From: Alteromonadaceae bacterium | Lineage (GTDB): Bacteria > Pseudomonadota > Gammaproteobacteria > Enterobacterales > Alteromonadaceae | Length of the DNA stretch: 48,918 nt | Direction: 5' to 3' | Assembly (NCBI GenBank): GCA_013373625.1 | Contig: JABXHM010000013.1 | Location: forward strand, 1-48,918 | Shown here: in pieces, positions 26,063 through 34,524 of the stretch | Position numbering within the stretch: position 1 is the stretch's first letter | How the letters are laid out: the number at the start of each line of letters is the position of its first letter | Program-made: the position numbers and the translations under genes | The notes under the pieces: model-generated | What the model saw: the letters and a program-made list of their open reading frames with translations, nothing else | Told to the model about the DNA's origin: nothing | Databases searched by the model: none

Positions 26063-26944
26063 TTAAAGTTTATCTGTACCGTTTTTGGGCAATCCGGAAG
26101 TATCGATGTTGTAAACTGAACTCATCGTTTCCCATTGATAATGCTCTAATAACTTACTTAGCTTTTTCTCCATTACAGACAGATTAATATAATGTCTGAA
26201 TTTGGATTTAACAGATGCATTTTTAATACGTGGCTGGTCTTTATCAATTTCCCAGGGATGAAAATAAAAGCTGTACGGTTCGCTCTCGTCCTTTAAGTAT
26301 TTATCAATTCGCTGCTGCGACAACCAGTACGGGAAGAGCCTGAAGTATCCGCCACCACCAATACCAATGTTTCTGCCCTTGTGCTGCAAGGTTGGAATCG
26401 GGATCTCTATGATACCTTCAGGGCGGGTATGTTTAAATCGTGGCCACTCCGGCACGCCGTATAAATCATGCTTAACCGGGTATGTACTGGACGAATATTT
26501 GAACCCCAATTCGACTAATACTTCATATACCCATTCATTGCTCGAATCGATTGAAAAACTCGGCGCCCTGTAACCATGCAACGCCTGGCCACTGGTTTGC
26601 TCCAGAATATCCTTGCTGACTCTGACATCTTCATAAAAATCAGCTTTACTCATCGTAGTAGCCCGTCGATGTGAAAGCCCGTGACTAGCAAGCTCGTGCC
26701 CTGCATCAACGATTCGCCGAATCATATCCGGGCAACGCTTAGCAATCCATCCCAACGTAAAAAACGTCGATTTGACGTTTTTTTCAGCAAATAAATCTAA
26801 CAACCGGTGCATGTTATCGCCCACTCGCAATGGAATAGAATCCCACTGGTCTACGCTGATGGAAGACTCAAAGGCCGACACCTGGAAATAATCTTCAACA
26901 TCCACCGTCATGGCATTTTTGCTGGAGCCGAGCTGCTTTGCCAT
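26063..26944 (-). CDS. Polysaccharide deacetylase, XrtA-associated (NodB homology)
   Basis: 293 residues from ATG 26944; a TTG eight codons upstream lies inside the previous gene, while AAGGGCGG stands just ahead of the ATG. NodB motifs are complete: TVDVEDYF (D15, D18), SHGLSH with metal ligands H88 and H92, RAPSFS with R126, and a closing FYFHPWEID motif. It matches TIGR03006. The family removes N- or O-acetyl groups from sugars with a divalent metal. There is no signal peptide, so it probably acts on the lipid-linked unit in the cytoplasm, unless it is released differently. It starts 7 bases after the sugar transferase stop. Confidence 0.93.
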   Translation of the reverse strand: MAKQLGSSKNAMTVDVEDYFQVSAFESSISVDQWDSIPLRVGDNMHRLLDLFAEKNVKSTFFTLGWIAKRCPDMIRRIVDAGHELASHGLSHRRATTMSKADFYEDVRVSKDILEQTSGQALHGYRAPSFSIDSSNEWVYEVLVELGFKYSSSTYPVKHDLYGVPEWPRFKHTRPEGIIEIPIPTLQHKGRNIGIGGGGYFRLFPYWLSQQRIDKYLKDESEPYSFYFHPWEIDKDQPRIKNASVKSKFRHYINLSVMEKKLSKLLEHYQWETMSSVYNIDTSGLPKNGTDKL

Positions 26945-26951
26945 AGCTGTG

Positions 26952-28385
26952 TTACCGCCCTTTACCAAATAAAATGACTTCGACAGTTCTAATCAAAATG
27001 AGAATATCCAGCAACATACTTTGGTGTTTTACATAATAAAGGTCAAATTTCAGTTTTTCGATTGAATCATCAACTGATGCCCCATAAGGGTAATTTAGTT
27101 GTGCCCACCCGGCTAACCCAGGCTTAACGTTATGGCGTTGGTTGTAATAAGGCACTTCCTTAACAAGTTGCTCCACGAATTCAGGCCTTTCAGGTCGCGG
27201 CCCTATAAATGACATTTCACCTTTAAATACATTAATCAGTTGTGGTAATTCATCAATGCGGTACTTACGAATAAAGTTACCTATACGGGTAACCCTGTCA
27301 TCATTCTTAGCTGCCCATTTTGCCCCGTCTTTCTCAGCATCTGTTCGCATACTTCTGAATTTAACAATTTTGAACAGCTTACCGTTATGACCCACCCGCT
27401 CCTGACGGTAAAAAATAGGCGCTTTGGTGCGCCGACCATCATCAAAATAAATGAGTATTGCTGTGAACAACATAAATGGCCAGGTGACCATCAGCATCAC
27501 TGTGGCAAACAACGCATTGATGGTGTAGTCCAACGCGTCTCTTAAATAGTTCTGCGAATGAAAACCATTAGAATATATCACCCAGCTTGGATACATTAAA
27601 TTAACCGCTATCTGGCCGGTTTCGCGTTCAATAAAGTCCAACAGATCAGTAATTTCGACGCCTCTTAAGCGGCAATCAAACAGCACATCCAGCGGTAGGG
27701 TGCCGCGTCGTTGATCACACGCAATAACCACTTCTTCAATATCGTTCTCAACCAGGAAGTGGCGCAGACTTTGCTCAACCTTCAGGTGTATAATTTTTTC
27801 ATTCTTAATTCCATCTTCGCGGTTATCACCAGGTAAAGGAATAAACCCGAGGATATCAATACCAATTCTATCCACGTCACGGCGCATACGTCGTTCAATA
27901 ATGGCTGCTCTTTCTCCGGCTCCCAGCACTACCAGGCGTAACCGGCCCAAGCCAAGTAAACCTAACCGATTAGTAAAATACCGAAAAAATACGATAGCGA
28001 TCAGATTTAAACAGATTGCAGTTGGAAGATAGTAAGCATGCATTTGCAGTGAACCAAAAAATGTTCCGGTGACAACCTCAACAATAAAATAGGTCAACCC
28101 CAGGCTTACAAAGACACGCCTGATAATCCCCCTGAAGGTTTCCCGAAGTTTAGCTTCATAAAGACCAACTGATAGCGAACACAGTAACACCGTTATAGTG
28201 ATCAAAAACATGTTCACCGTGTTTGTTTCGATATCTGGCGGTGGAATGAGATCTAACTGCACTAAAATGAAGCTGGTTATATAGCCGATATAAGAGACCA
28301 GCAAAGCTTCGGTAATTACCAGTGCGTTAGAACGTTTATTTTGTCGGTTTTTTGCAACTGCCATATTATTGTGTTTATTAACCAT
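26952..28385 (-). CDS. Initiating undecaprenyl-phosphate sugar transferase, PEP-CTERM type (EpsB-like)
   Basis: 477 residues. Four N-terminal membrane helices (about 20-140), a Rossmann-like CoA-binding-type domain (LRLVVLGAGERAAIIERRM near 150), a further membrane helix near 290, then the catalytic bacterial sugar transferase domain: FYRQERVGHNGKLFKIVKFR, RIGNFIRKYRIDELPQLINV, GEMSFIGPRPERPEF and VKPGLAGWAQLNYPYG. It matches TIGR03013/TIGR03025 polyprenyl glycosylphosphotransferases, which start the repeat unit on undecaprenyl phosphate. It is the first gene of the minus-strand operon, divergent from the export genes. No good ribosome site precedes the ATG, so the exact start is uncertain. 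Confidence 0.95.
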   Translation of the reverse strand: MVNKHNNMAVAKNRQNKRSNALVITEALLVSYIGYITSFILVQLDLIPPPDIETNTVNMFLITITVLLCSLSVGLYEAKLRETFRGIIRRVFVSLGLTYFIVEVVTGTFFGSLQMHAYYLPTAICLNLIAIVFFRYFTNRLGLLGLGRLRLVVLGAGERAAIIERRMRRDVDRIGIDILGFIPLPGDNREDGIKNEKIIHLKVEQSLRHFLVENDIEEVVIACDQRRGTLPLDVLFDCRLRGVEITDLLDFIERETGQIAVNLMYPSWVIYSNGFHSQNYLRDALDYTINALFATVMLMVTWPFMLFTAILIYFDDGRRTKAPIFYRQERVGHNGKLFKIVKFRSMRTDAEKDGAKWAAKNDDRVTRIGNFIRKYRIDELPQLINVFKGEMSFIGPRPERPEFVEQLVKEVPYYNQRHNVKPGLAGWAQLNYPYGASVDDSIEKLKFDLYYVKHQSMLLDILILIRTVEVILFGKGR

Positions 28386-28550
28386 GCTGCTGTGAACATT
28401 TATGATATGACATTTTAATTAGTTGATATAGACTAGTTTTGCCTTATCGTTAAATAATTATCAAAGCAGTACAATAATTTAATGAATTTGATGTAACATT
28501 CGATGCTAACGATGCGCTGTTTGCTTTGTCATCGTTAAAGGAATTGCAAA
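28386..28550. promoter_or_regulatory. Divergent promoter region between synthesis and export operons, with three ATCGTTA words
   Basis: 165 AT-rich bases between two divergent operons. The heptamer ATCGTTA occurs at 28446-28452 and 28531-28537 and as its complement TAACGAT at 28507-28513. The last two are part of an 8-base inverted repeat (TAACGATG/CATCGTTA) with a 15-base spacer, directly ahead of the AAAGGA ribosome site of the export gene. A plausible plus-strand promoter is TTGATA (28423-28428), 16 bases, TATCGT (28445-28450). The pattern suggests an operator controlling one or both operons, but no regulator is identified. Confidence 0.4.
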
Positions 28551-29174
28551 ATGAGCAATATAATAAAAATTTGCCTGTTTATGTTGATCGTAATGATGGT
28601 GGTTGGTTGTCAAAGTAACAGACTGCCGGAAGCAACTACCCGGACATCGTTAACTAGCGACGTAAACAACTACCAGTATTTAATCGGACCTGGTGATAGC
28701 CTTACCATATTTGTATGGCGCAACCCTGAAATCTCAGGCAACTTCCTGGTCAGACCAGATGGCAAGGTAACTACCGCACTGGTCGAAGATCTGAATGTGT
28801 CAGGTAAAACGCCAACCGCTCTGGCCCGCGAAATTGAAGAAGAACTGTCAAAATATATTAACAACCCCAGAGTAACCGTCAGCGTTACTGGTTTTCAAGG
28901 CCCTTTAAGTGAACAGGTCAGAGTCATAGGCGAAGCAACTAACCCTAAGGCCATTAACTATACTGAACACATGACTTTGCTTGATCTCATGATTGCCGTT
29001 GGCGGATTAACAGAGTTTGCTGATGGTGATAACGCTAAGCTAATTCGCGTTATCGATGGTAAAAAACGTTCATTTGATATAGAAATCGACGAATTAATCA
29101 GAGAAGGCGATATTTCACAAAATGTTGATATGTTGCCTGGTGACATCGTTATCATTCCTGAAGCCTGGTACTAA
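28551..29174 (+). CDS. XrtA-type polysaccharide export lipoprotein (Wza-like)
   Basis: 207 residues. Lipoprotein signal MSNIIKICLFMLIVMMVVGC with lipobox cysteine C20. Residues about 42-125 are the Poly_export domain (YLIGPGDSLTIFVWRNPEIS, VRPDGKVTTALVEDL), followed by a SLBB-like domain (VRVIGEATNPKAINY, LLDLMIAVGGLTEFA). It matches TIGR03027. It should form the outer-membrane or periplasmic channel for EPS. It is short compared with Wza (about 380) because it lacks the C-terminal barrel helix; the separate barrel protein at 31598 may supply the pore. A good AAAGGA ribosome site precedes the ATG. Confidence 0.95.
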   Translation: MSNIIKICLFMLIVMMVVGCQSNRLPEATTRTSLTSDVNNYQYLIGPGDSLTIFVWRNPEISGNFLVRPDGKVTTALVEDLNVSGKTPTALAREIEEELSKYINNPRVTVSVTGFQGPLSEQVRVIGEATNPKAINYTEHMTLLDLMIAVGGLTEFADGDNAKLIRVIDGKKRSFDIEIDELIREGDISQNVDMLPGDIVIIPEAWY

Positions 29175-29206
29175 ATAATTAATAATTAAAACGGAAAGAA
29201 CTCGTA

Positions 29207-30757
29207 ATGCAGGATTTTCAGCAACTGCTAAACCAAGCGCTTGACTACGTTAAAGGCATTTGGATAAAAAAACGTTATGTCATGATAAGCTCCTGGCTAT
29301 TATGCCCTATTGGCTTTATTTATGTCGCATCACTACCCGACACTTTCCAGTCCAAAGCGGTTGTATATGTTGATACCCGATCTGTTTTACAGCCGTTATT
29401 ACGTGGTTTAGCGATTCAATCTAATCCTGAGCAAGAAGTCAGTATGATGGCAAAAACGTTGCTGAGCCGCGGCAACGTTGAAAAAATAGCACGGGAAAGC
29501 GACTTAGATCTGAATACCCAAACCAAAGAGCAATTTAATGCATTGGTGACATCATTAACCCAGTCTATTGACCTGGACTCTACTGGTCGCGACAATATTT
29601 ACAGCATATCCTTTAGTCATCGCTCTCCCGAAGTCGCTCAAAAAGTAGTTCAGGAAACCCTCGATTTATTTGTTGAAGGCTCCTTAGGCAACAACCGCCG
29701 GGATACTGATACCGCCGGGCGGTTTCTCGACGAGCAAATAGCCGAATATGAAAACCGACTGACGGAAGCTGAACAGCGACTGGCTGACTTTAAACGTCAA
29801 TACAGCAATATCCTGCCATTACAAGGCTCTTACTACTCGGCATTGCAATCACTCAGCGATCAACTTGATGCGACAAAACTGGAACTAAAACAGGTTGACG
29901 AACAAATTGAGTCAATGAAAGCGCAATTTGATTCGTTCAAGTCAACTGACAGTTTTGGCGTAACGAATAATGACAATCCGGCACTGCAAACTCGCTACGA
30001 CAACCGCATTAAAGCGCTTGAAGAAGAGTTAGATCGTTTATTGTTGCGGTTTACAGAACTCCACCCCGACGTACAGGCCACCAAGTCATTACTCTCTTCA
30101 CTAGAAGAGGCCAGAAAAAAAGAAATCGAGGCGTTCCTCAACAGCGACAGCGAGGATTCACCCGTAAGTGAACTCAATACCGAAATACGCCTTGAGTTAA
30201 GTCGCCTCAGAAGCAACAAAGCGGCGCTCAAAGTAAAAGAACAGTACCTCAACGAAAAAATTACTGAACTGAGGTCCAAGATTGATTTAGTACCACAAAT
30301 TGAAGCAGAGTCTACAGCACTGAACAGAGATTATGGCATCACTAAGGACAAGTACGAAGATTTGTTAAGCAGAAAGGAAGCCGCAAGTATTTCTCGCAGG
30401 GCTGATGTCTCAGCGGAGGATTTGCAATTTCAGATTATCGAACCGCCAGTTGTGCCTCTGAAAGCCTCGGGGCCCAATAGAGTTATTATGTACACCGGCG
30501 TTATGATTGCAGCGTTTGGTTTAGGGGTCGGCATTGCCTTTTTACTCAGCCAGTTGTCACCGGTACTGTTAAGAGCAAATCAACTTGATAACTTATCTGA
30601 TTACCCCATCTGGGGGACGGTAAGTCATTTCAACAAGCCTCAGATAAAGAAACGCAATCGCCAACGACTCACCATTTTTGGTTTATCAACGGGCGTATTA
30701 TTAGCCATTTATATCGTGCTGGTGGGCGCTGAAATTATGAATATTAAGCTTTTCTGA
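29207..30757 (+). CDS. XrtA-type polysaccharide chain-length determinant (Wzz-like)
   Basis: 516 residues. It has a first membrane helix near 25-45, a Wzz domain (FQSKAVVYVDTRSVLQPLL), and long coiled coils at about 165-255 and 260-370 (RLTEAEQRLADFKRQY, KALEEELDRLLLRFTELHPD). The second helix is near 425-447 and there is a further hydrophobic stretch at 488-511. It matches TIGR03007. It sets chain length and links the kinase to the export channel. The kinase domain is a separate protein downstream, the split arrangement typical of this system. It begins 32 bases after the lipoprotein gene. Confidence 0.95.
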   Translation: MQDFQQLLNQALDYVKGIWIKKRYVMISSWLLCPIGFIYVASLPDTFQSKAVVYVDTRSVLQPLLRGLAIQSNPEQEVSMMAKTLLSRGNVEKIARESDLDLNTQTKEQFNALVTSLTQSIDLDSTGRDNIYSISFSHRSPEVAQKVVQETLDLFVEGSLGNNRRDTDTAGRFLDEQIAEYENRLTEAEQRLADFKRQYSNILPLQGSYYSALQSLSDQLDATKLELKQVDEQIESMKAQFDSFKSTDSFGVTNNDNPALQTRYDNRIKALEEELDRLLLRFTELHPDVQATKSLLSSLEEARKKEIEAFLNSDSEDSPVSELNTEIRLELSRLRSNKAALKVKEQYLNEKITELRSKIDLVPQIEAESTALNRDYGITKDKYEDLLSRKEAASISRRADVSAEDLQFQIIEPPVVPLKASGPNRVIMYTGVMIAAFGLGVGIAFLLSQLSPVLLRANQLDNLSDYPIWGTVSHFNKPQIKKRNRQRLTIFGLSTGVLLAIYIVLVGAEIMNIKLF

Positions 30758-30768
30758 GAGGGTTGATT

Positions 30769-31611
30769 ATGAGTAATACCATTGAAAAAGCGTTACAACG
30801 AAATCAACAGCAACGTCAGGAACAATCCAGCGATGATGCTGCTCCCGCTGCCTCTGGTTCAGCGAGCAATGATATTAAAGAGCCTATGTTTCTTGACCTG
30901 GAGAAACTGGAAGAAAAAGGCTACGTCTCTGTCTCAGGGGCTCGAAAGCAGATAAACGAGGAATTTAGGGAAATTAAACGTAAACTGTTGTCGAATGCAT
31001 TTGGCAAACTCGCTAAAACACTCAACAACAGTAATATTATTATGGTCTCAAGTAGTCGGCCATCAGAAGGAAAAACGTTCACCGCAACTAACCTTGCGTT
31101 AAGTATCGCGTCAGAACAAGATAAAACTGTATTACTAGTGGATGCAGACGTACTAAAACCCAATGTGTTGTTTAGTTTGGGTATAGAGCGCAGAAATGGC
31201 TTAATGGAATACCTTACCGGTGAAGTCGACGATATCGCGGATGTGCTGTACTCCACAAATATTGATAAACTGAAAATTATTCCTGCCGGAAAGACACATC
31301 ACCTGAGTACTGAATTACTCGCCAGTCAAAAGATGCACGATACAATACAAGAATTTGCTAATCGTTACTCAGACCGTGTCGTGATTATTGACTCGCCACC
31401 TTTGATTGGTATTACTGAAACTGCGGTACTGGCAAATTTTGCAGGGCAAGCAGTGGTTGTGGTGGAAGAAGGCAAAGCTAAAATGCATGATATAAAAGCA
31501 TCTATAGAGCGTTTAAATCCTGACATGGCGATCGGTTTTGTGGTGAATAAATCCGTTTATAACGACGGCGATATGGGCTATTACGGTTACTACGGTTATG
31601 GCTCAGAATAA
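30769..31611 (+). CDS. XrtA-associated tyrosine autokinase (BY-kinase)
   Basis: 280 residues from ATG 30769, chosen because GAGAGG stands 7 bases before it; an upstream in-frame TTG at 30763 is a weaker choice. BY-kinase motifs: Walker A SSRPSEGKT (95-103), Walker A' VLLVDADV (121-128) and Walker B VVIIDSPP (204-211). The C-terminus is a tyrosine cluster (GYYGYYGYGSE) that would be autophosphorylated. It matches TIGR03018. It acts with the Wzz-like protein to control polymerisation and export. The likely phosphatase is the C-terminal domain of the ATP-grasp fusion at 2126. It overlaps the next gene by 14 bases. Confidence 0.95.
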   Translation: MSNTIEKALQRNQQQRQEQSSDDAAPAASGSASNDIKEPMFLDLEKLEEKGYVSVSGARKQINEEFREIKRKLLSNAFGKLAKTLNNSNIIMVSSSRPSEGKTFTATNLALSIASEQDKTVLLVDADVLKPNVLFSLGIERRNGLMEYLTGEVDDIADVLYSTNIDKLKIIPAGKTHHLSTELLASQKMHDTIQEFANRYSDRVVIIDSPPLIGITETAVLANFAGQAVVVVEEGKAKMHDIKASIERLNPDMAIGFVVNKSVYNDGDMGYYGYYGYGSE

Positions 31612-33253
31612 TTCTAAACGGTCCATAAAAACCGCTTTATGGCTGTTACCGATAACTTTTTTGGCACAAGTAAACAGTTCGTTATCAGCGGAAGCGGGTT
31701 TATTATCTTCGGTAAGAACGGAGTACATTGGTCAAAAAGTCAACAGAGAAGAAGGCGATGAACTTACTCTGCACTCTTACTCTGTAGCACCAAGTGTAAC
31801 CGCATTTATTAATAGCCGAACCATTGATGCAAGCTTTAGTGGTAATCATACTTATTTAAAACGAGATAACGAGACGCTATCAACAGAAAATAACTTTTCA
31901 ACCTATCGTTCCTTTTTAACATACTCGCCCTTTGAAGATATTTTCACACTTTCCGCGCAGAGTTCAGTGCAATACCGGCCAGACGGTACGCAAAATTTCA
32001 TTATATCTGATTTCATTAGTAACCCTGATGCGCTGGCGAAAACGACCAAACATAACGTGAGTACAACAGTCAAAACATCGCAGGCTGACTATGTAAACAC
32101 CCTAATGAAAGTAGGCTTCACAAAGCTCAAAGTCGACCGTGCAGAGACCGCTTCAGGTGCTGATATCAATTCAGATAACACAAATTTAACGCTCAATTTA
32201 AGTAACGGCGACAAAGCATCACTTTTTTACTGGCAAGTTGACGGGCAATTTCAGGAGTCAACGCGAGACAACAGTACCTACAATAATTTCAGAAGCATCA
32301 ATGGTAACGCAAAAACCGATTTTATGATGCTCCCCTGGCTTGGAATTGCACTCACCGGCACGACAGAGCGTTACGATACGTCGGCATCCGGTTCAGTCTT
32401 TGAAAGCACCAGGCAATACAGCACCTATGGTGCCGGCCTGACATACAGGCAAAGTCAGTACAGAACCATCAGCGTTACATTGAACGGTGTTGATACAGAA
32501 AGTGAATTCGCCGACGACGACAACTTTATTGCCGCAGATATCAATTGGGCGTTCAGTAACAGAACGAGTTTTTTATTGCGCCTGAACAAACGTTTCTTTG
32601 GCCGCAGTGCTCAATCGGCACTCAGATATAACAGTAAGTACTTCCGCAGTACAATTGGGTATACCGAAACCGTCACCAATACGACACGACTATTATCGTC
32701 GGTCGAAGACTTAGGCCTGTTTGTTTGTCCGGCTTCATTTTCAGATATAAGTGAGTGCCAACAGCCAGACTCTATGGATTATATCCCCCAACCTGGCGAA
32801 ATACTGGCGCAGTTTAGTCAAAATGTATTCGAGTTGGATGACAATATTATTGTGAGAAAGGCATTAAATGCCGCTATCGGATATAGTTTCTCAAGACTAA
32901 ACCTTAATCTGTCATTACGTCGTGCTGAAGATGACTATTTGAATTTGCAAAGTCAACGATCATCCGACTCTGTGGGTTTAACAGGTAGTTTTGCAGCCAG
33001 CAGAAATACTAAATTTATCGCCACGATCCAGTATTCAGACATAGACGGTCAGAGTCAGACATTGATACCGCAACAATCAAAAGTAAAAAAAATATCACTG
33101 GACGCTCGCCATACGTTAGGGAAGCAACTGAGCGCTTATTTAACATTGACCATTGTCGATCAGGAAGGTGATTTTCAGTCTTCTTCGCGACTCTTTGGTA
33201 ATAACTTCACTGATACCCAGCTTACGTTGGGGCTGAAATATGAAATCCTGTGA
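31598..33253 (+). CDS. Outer-membrane beta-barrel protein, PEP-CTERM system-associated (TIGR03016-like)
   Basis: 551 residues. A signal peptide ends near residue 31 (LAQVNSSLSA-EAG). The rest alternates short polar and aromatic strands typical of a large outer-membrane barrel (for example IDASFSGNHTYLKR, LTLNLSNGDKASLFYW, SLFYWQVDGQFQ, LTLGLKYEIL at the end). It matches TIGR03016. It probably forms the outer-membrane exit for the EPS, doing the work of the pore missing from the short Wza-like protein. Two cysteines sit at about 374 and 383 and could form a disulfide in a loop. Its start lies inside the tyrosine-tail codons of the kinase gene. Confidence 0.88.
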   Translation: MAQNNSKRSIKTALWLLPITFLAQVNSSLSAEAGLLSSVRTEYIGQKVNREEGDELTLHSYSVAPSVTAFINSRTIDASFSGNHTYLKRDNETLSTENNFSTYRSFLTYSPFEDIFTLSAQSSVQYRPDGTQNFIISDFISNPDALAKTTKHNVSTTVKTSQADYVNTLMKVGFTKLKVDRAETASGADINSDNTNLTLNLSNGDKASLFYWQVDGQFQESTRDNSTYNNFRSINGNAKTDFMMLPWLGIALTGTTERYDTSASGSVFESTRQYSTYGAGLTYRQSQYRTISVTLNGVDTESEFADDDNFIAADINWAFSNRTSFLLRLNKRFFGRSAQSALRYNSKYFRSTIGYTETVTNTTRLLSSVEDLGLFVCPASFSDISECQQPDSMDYIPQPGEILAQFSQNVFELDDNIIVRKALNAAIGYSFSRLNLNLSLRRAEDDYLNLQSQRSSDSVGLTGSFAASRNTKFIATIQYSDIDGQSQTLIPQQSKVKKISLDARHTLGKQLSAYLTLTIVDQEGDFQSSSRLFGNNFTDTQLTLGLKYEIL

Positions 33254-33302
33254 GATACCCTGCGTAAAAGTGGCAGTTCAAAAGATATCCTGGTAAGTAC
33301 TG

Positions 33303-34397
33303 TTAGTGCTCATTGTCTTTGCGCTCTTCATCATCTTGCTGGTCAGCGCTTTCATTCTTTAAGCGGGTGTAATCCTGATATTTTTTCTTCAGAACCTTAT
33401 CGATATGCTGCGTGAGTTTGACTTTGTGACTGATGGCGTCATCTAACGCATCCACCAGTTCACCCAGCATATTTTTATAATATTCAATTTCATTAACTGT
33501 CTTGCCACCAGGGGTTGTTAAAGTAAAAGCTGCAGATTGCTTAGTTGCATTCGCCAACTCTTCATCGGCATTAACCTCTTCCGGATCAAACATTTCGCTA
33601 TTTATCTCTTCGACAACCTGATTAATGGCACTCTCTTCAAATGTGCTAATGTCTTCGAGATAACCAAATAACAGCGTCCTGTCGAGTAAGGTATTCACTC
33701 GGCGGGGGATCCCCTTTGAGAAATCAAAAATAGCCTGATAAGCGCCATCACTAAACAGTTCACTGCCACTCCAGCCTGCCTGATTCAACCTGTGCTCTAT
33801 ATACTCTTTTACCTCTTCAACATTGAGCGGTTGTAAATGGCAGGAAGCCACTATCCGTTGTCGAAACTGCTCCATATTCGGGGCGCGTAAAATAGGTTGA
33901 AGTTCCTGCTGACCCAGCAAAAAGCTCTGTAGCAGCGGCTTACCTGCATGCTGGAAGTTTGACAGCATACGAAGTTCTTCGATGGTTTCCAAAGGCAAAT
34001 TTTGCGCTTCATCAACCAGCAGCAGAGCTCGTCTTCCCTGACTGTTTAGCAGGTACAGATACTTTTCTAATTCACCGATGATGTCAGCTTTGCTTTTTCC
34101 CGCCACATTAATATCAAACCTGGCAGCGACCATTTTCACCAACTCATCCGGCGATAACTTCGGTGTAACAATCTGCGCGGCAACAATGTCTTGTTGAATA
34201 TCGGCCAGCAAACTATTTGCTATGGTTGTTTTTCCGGTTCCCACGCCTCCCGTTATCACAATAAACCCCTCGGCCTGAGACAGGCCATATTGCAAATACG
34301 AAATAGCCCTTTTATGTAATTTGCTGGCGAAGAAAAATGCCGGGTCAGGTGTTAGCTGAAACGGTTTAGACGTAAGTCCATAGTAACTTTCATACAT
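33303..34397 (-). CDS. XrtA-associated ATPase (ExeA-like AAA)
   Basis: 364 residues. MYESYYGLTSKPFQLTPDPA is the classic opening. Walker A is GGVGTGKTT (50-58), Walker B is LLLVDEAQ (125-132), and the sensor region is SFLLGQQEL near 164. It matches TIGR03015 (putative secretion ATPase of the PEP-CTERM locus). From about residue 255 there is an acidic, then coiled C-terminal extension rich in Glu, Asp and Lys. The role is unknown; it is assumed to energise or regulate assembly. It faces the export operon convergently, 49 bases from its end, and has no close partner on its own strand. Confidence 0.93.
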   Translation of the reverse strand: MYESYYGLTSKPFQLTPDPAFFFASKLHKRAISYLQYGLSQAEGFIVITGGVGTGKTTIANSLLADIQQDIVAAQIVTPKLSPDELVKMVAARFDINVAGKSKADIIGELEKYLYLLNSQGRRALLLVDEAQNLPLETIEELRMLSNFQHAGKPLLQSFLLGQQELQPILRAPNMEQFRQRIVASCHLQPLNVEEVKEYIEHRLNQAGWSGSELFSDGAYQAIFDFSKGIPRRVNTLLDRTLLFGYLEDISTFEESAINQVVEEINSEMFDPEEVNADEELANATKQSAAFTLTTPGGKTVNEIEYYKNMLGELVDALDDAISHKVKLTQHIDKVLKKKYQDYTRLKNESADQQDDEERKDNEH

Positions 34398-34421
34398 AGA
34401 TGATAACTGCCAATCAATGTC

Positions 34422-34443
34422 GGGTTGGTGTCATCACCAACCC
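34422..34443. repeat. Perfect 9-bp inverted repeat with 4-base loop
   Basis: GGGTTGGTG TCAT CACCAACCC. It lies 25 bases before the start of the XrtA ATPase gene and 82 bases after the end of hldE, on the strand of both. There is no T run after it, so a simple intrinsic terminator is unlikely. It could be a protein operator or a 5' leader hairpin for the ATPase gene. Confidence 0.7.
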
Positions 34444-34524
34444 AGGTTTACCGATACGCTGACACGATTAGTGAACAAATAAAACTGAACAAAATATCGC
34501 CAGCAAACAAGCGTTATTACACTA

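Noticed and set aside
31598..33253. Considered the barrel protein as a PEP-CTERM substrate
   Set aside because: Its C-terminus is a beta-strand ending (LTLGLKYEIL) with no PEP motif, helix or basic tail.
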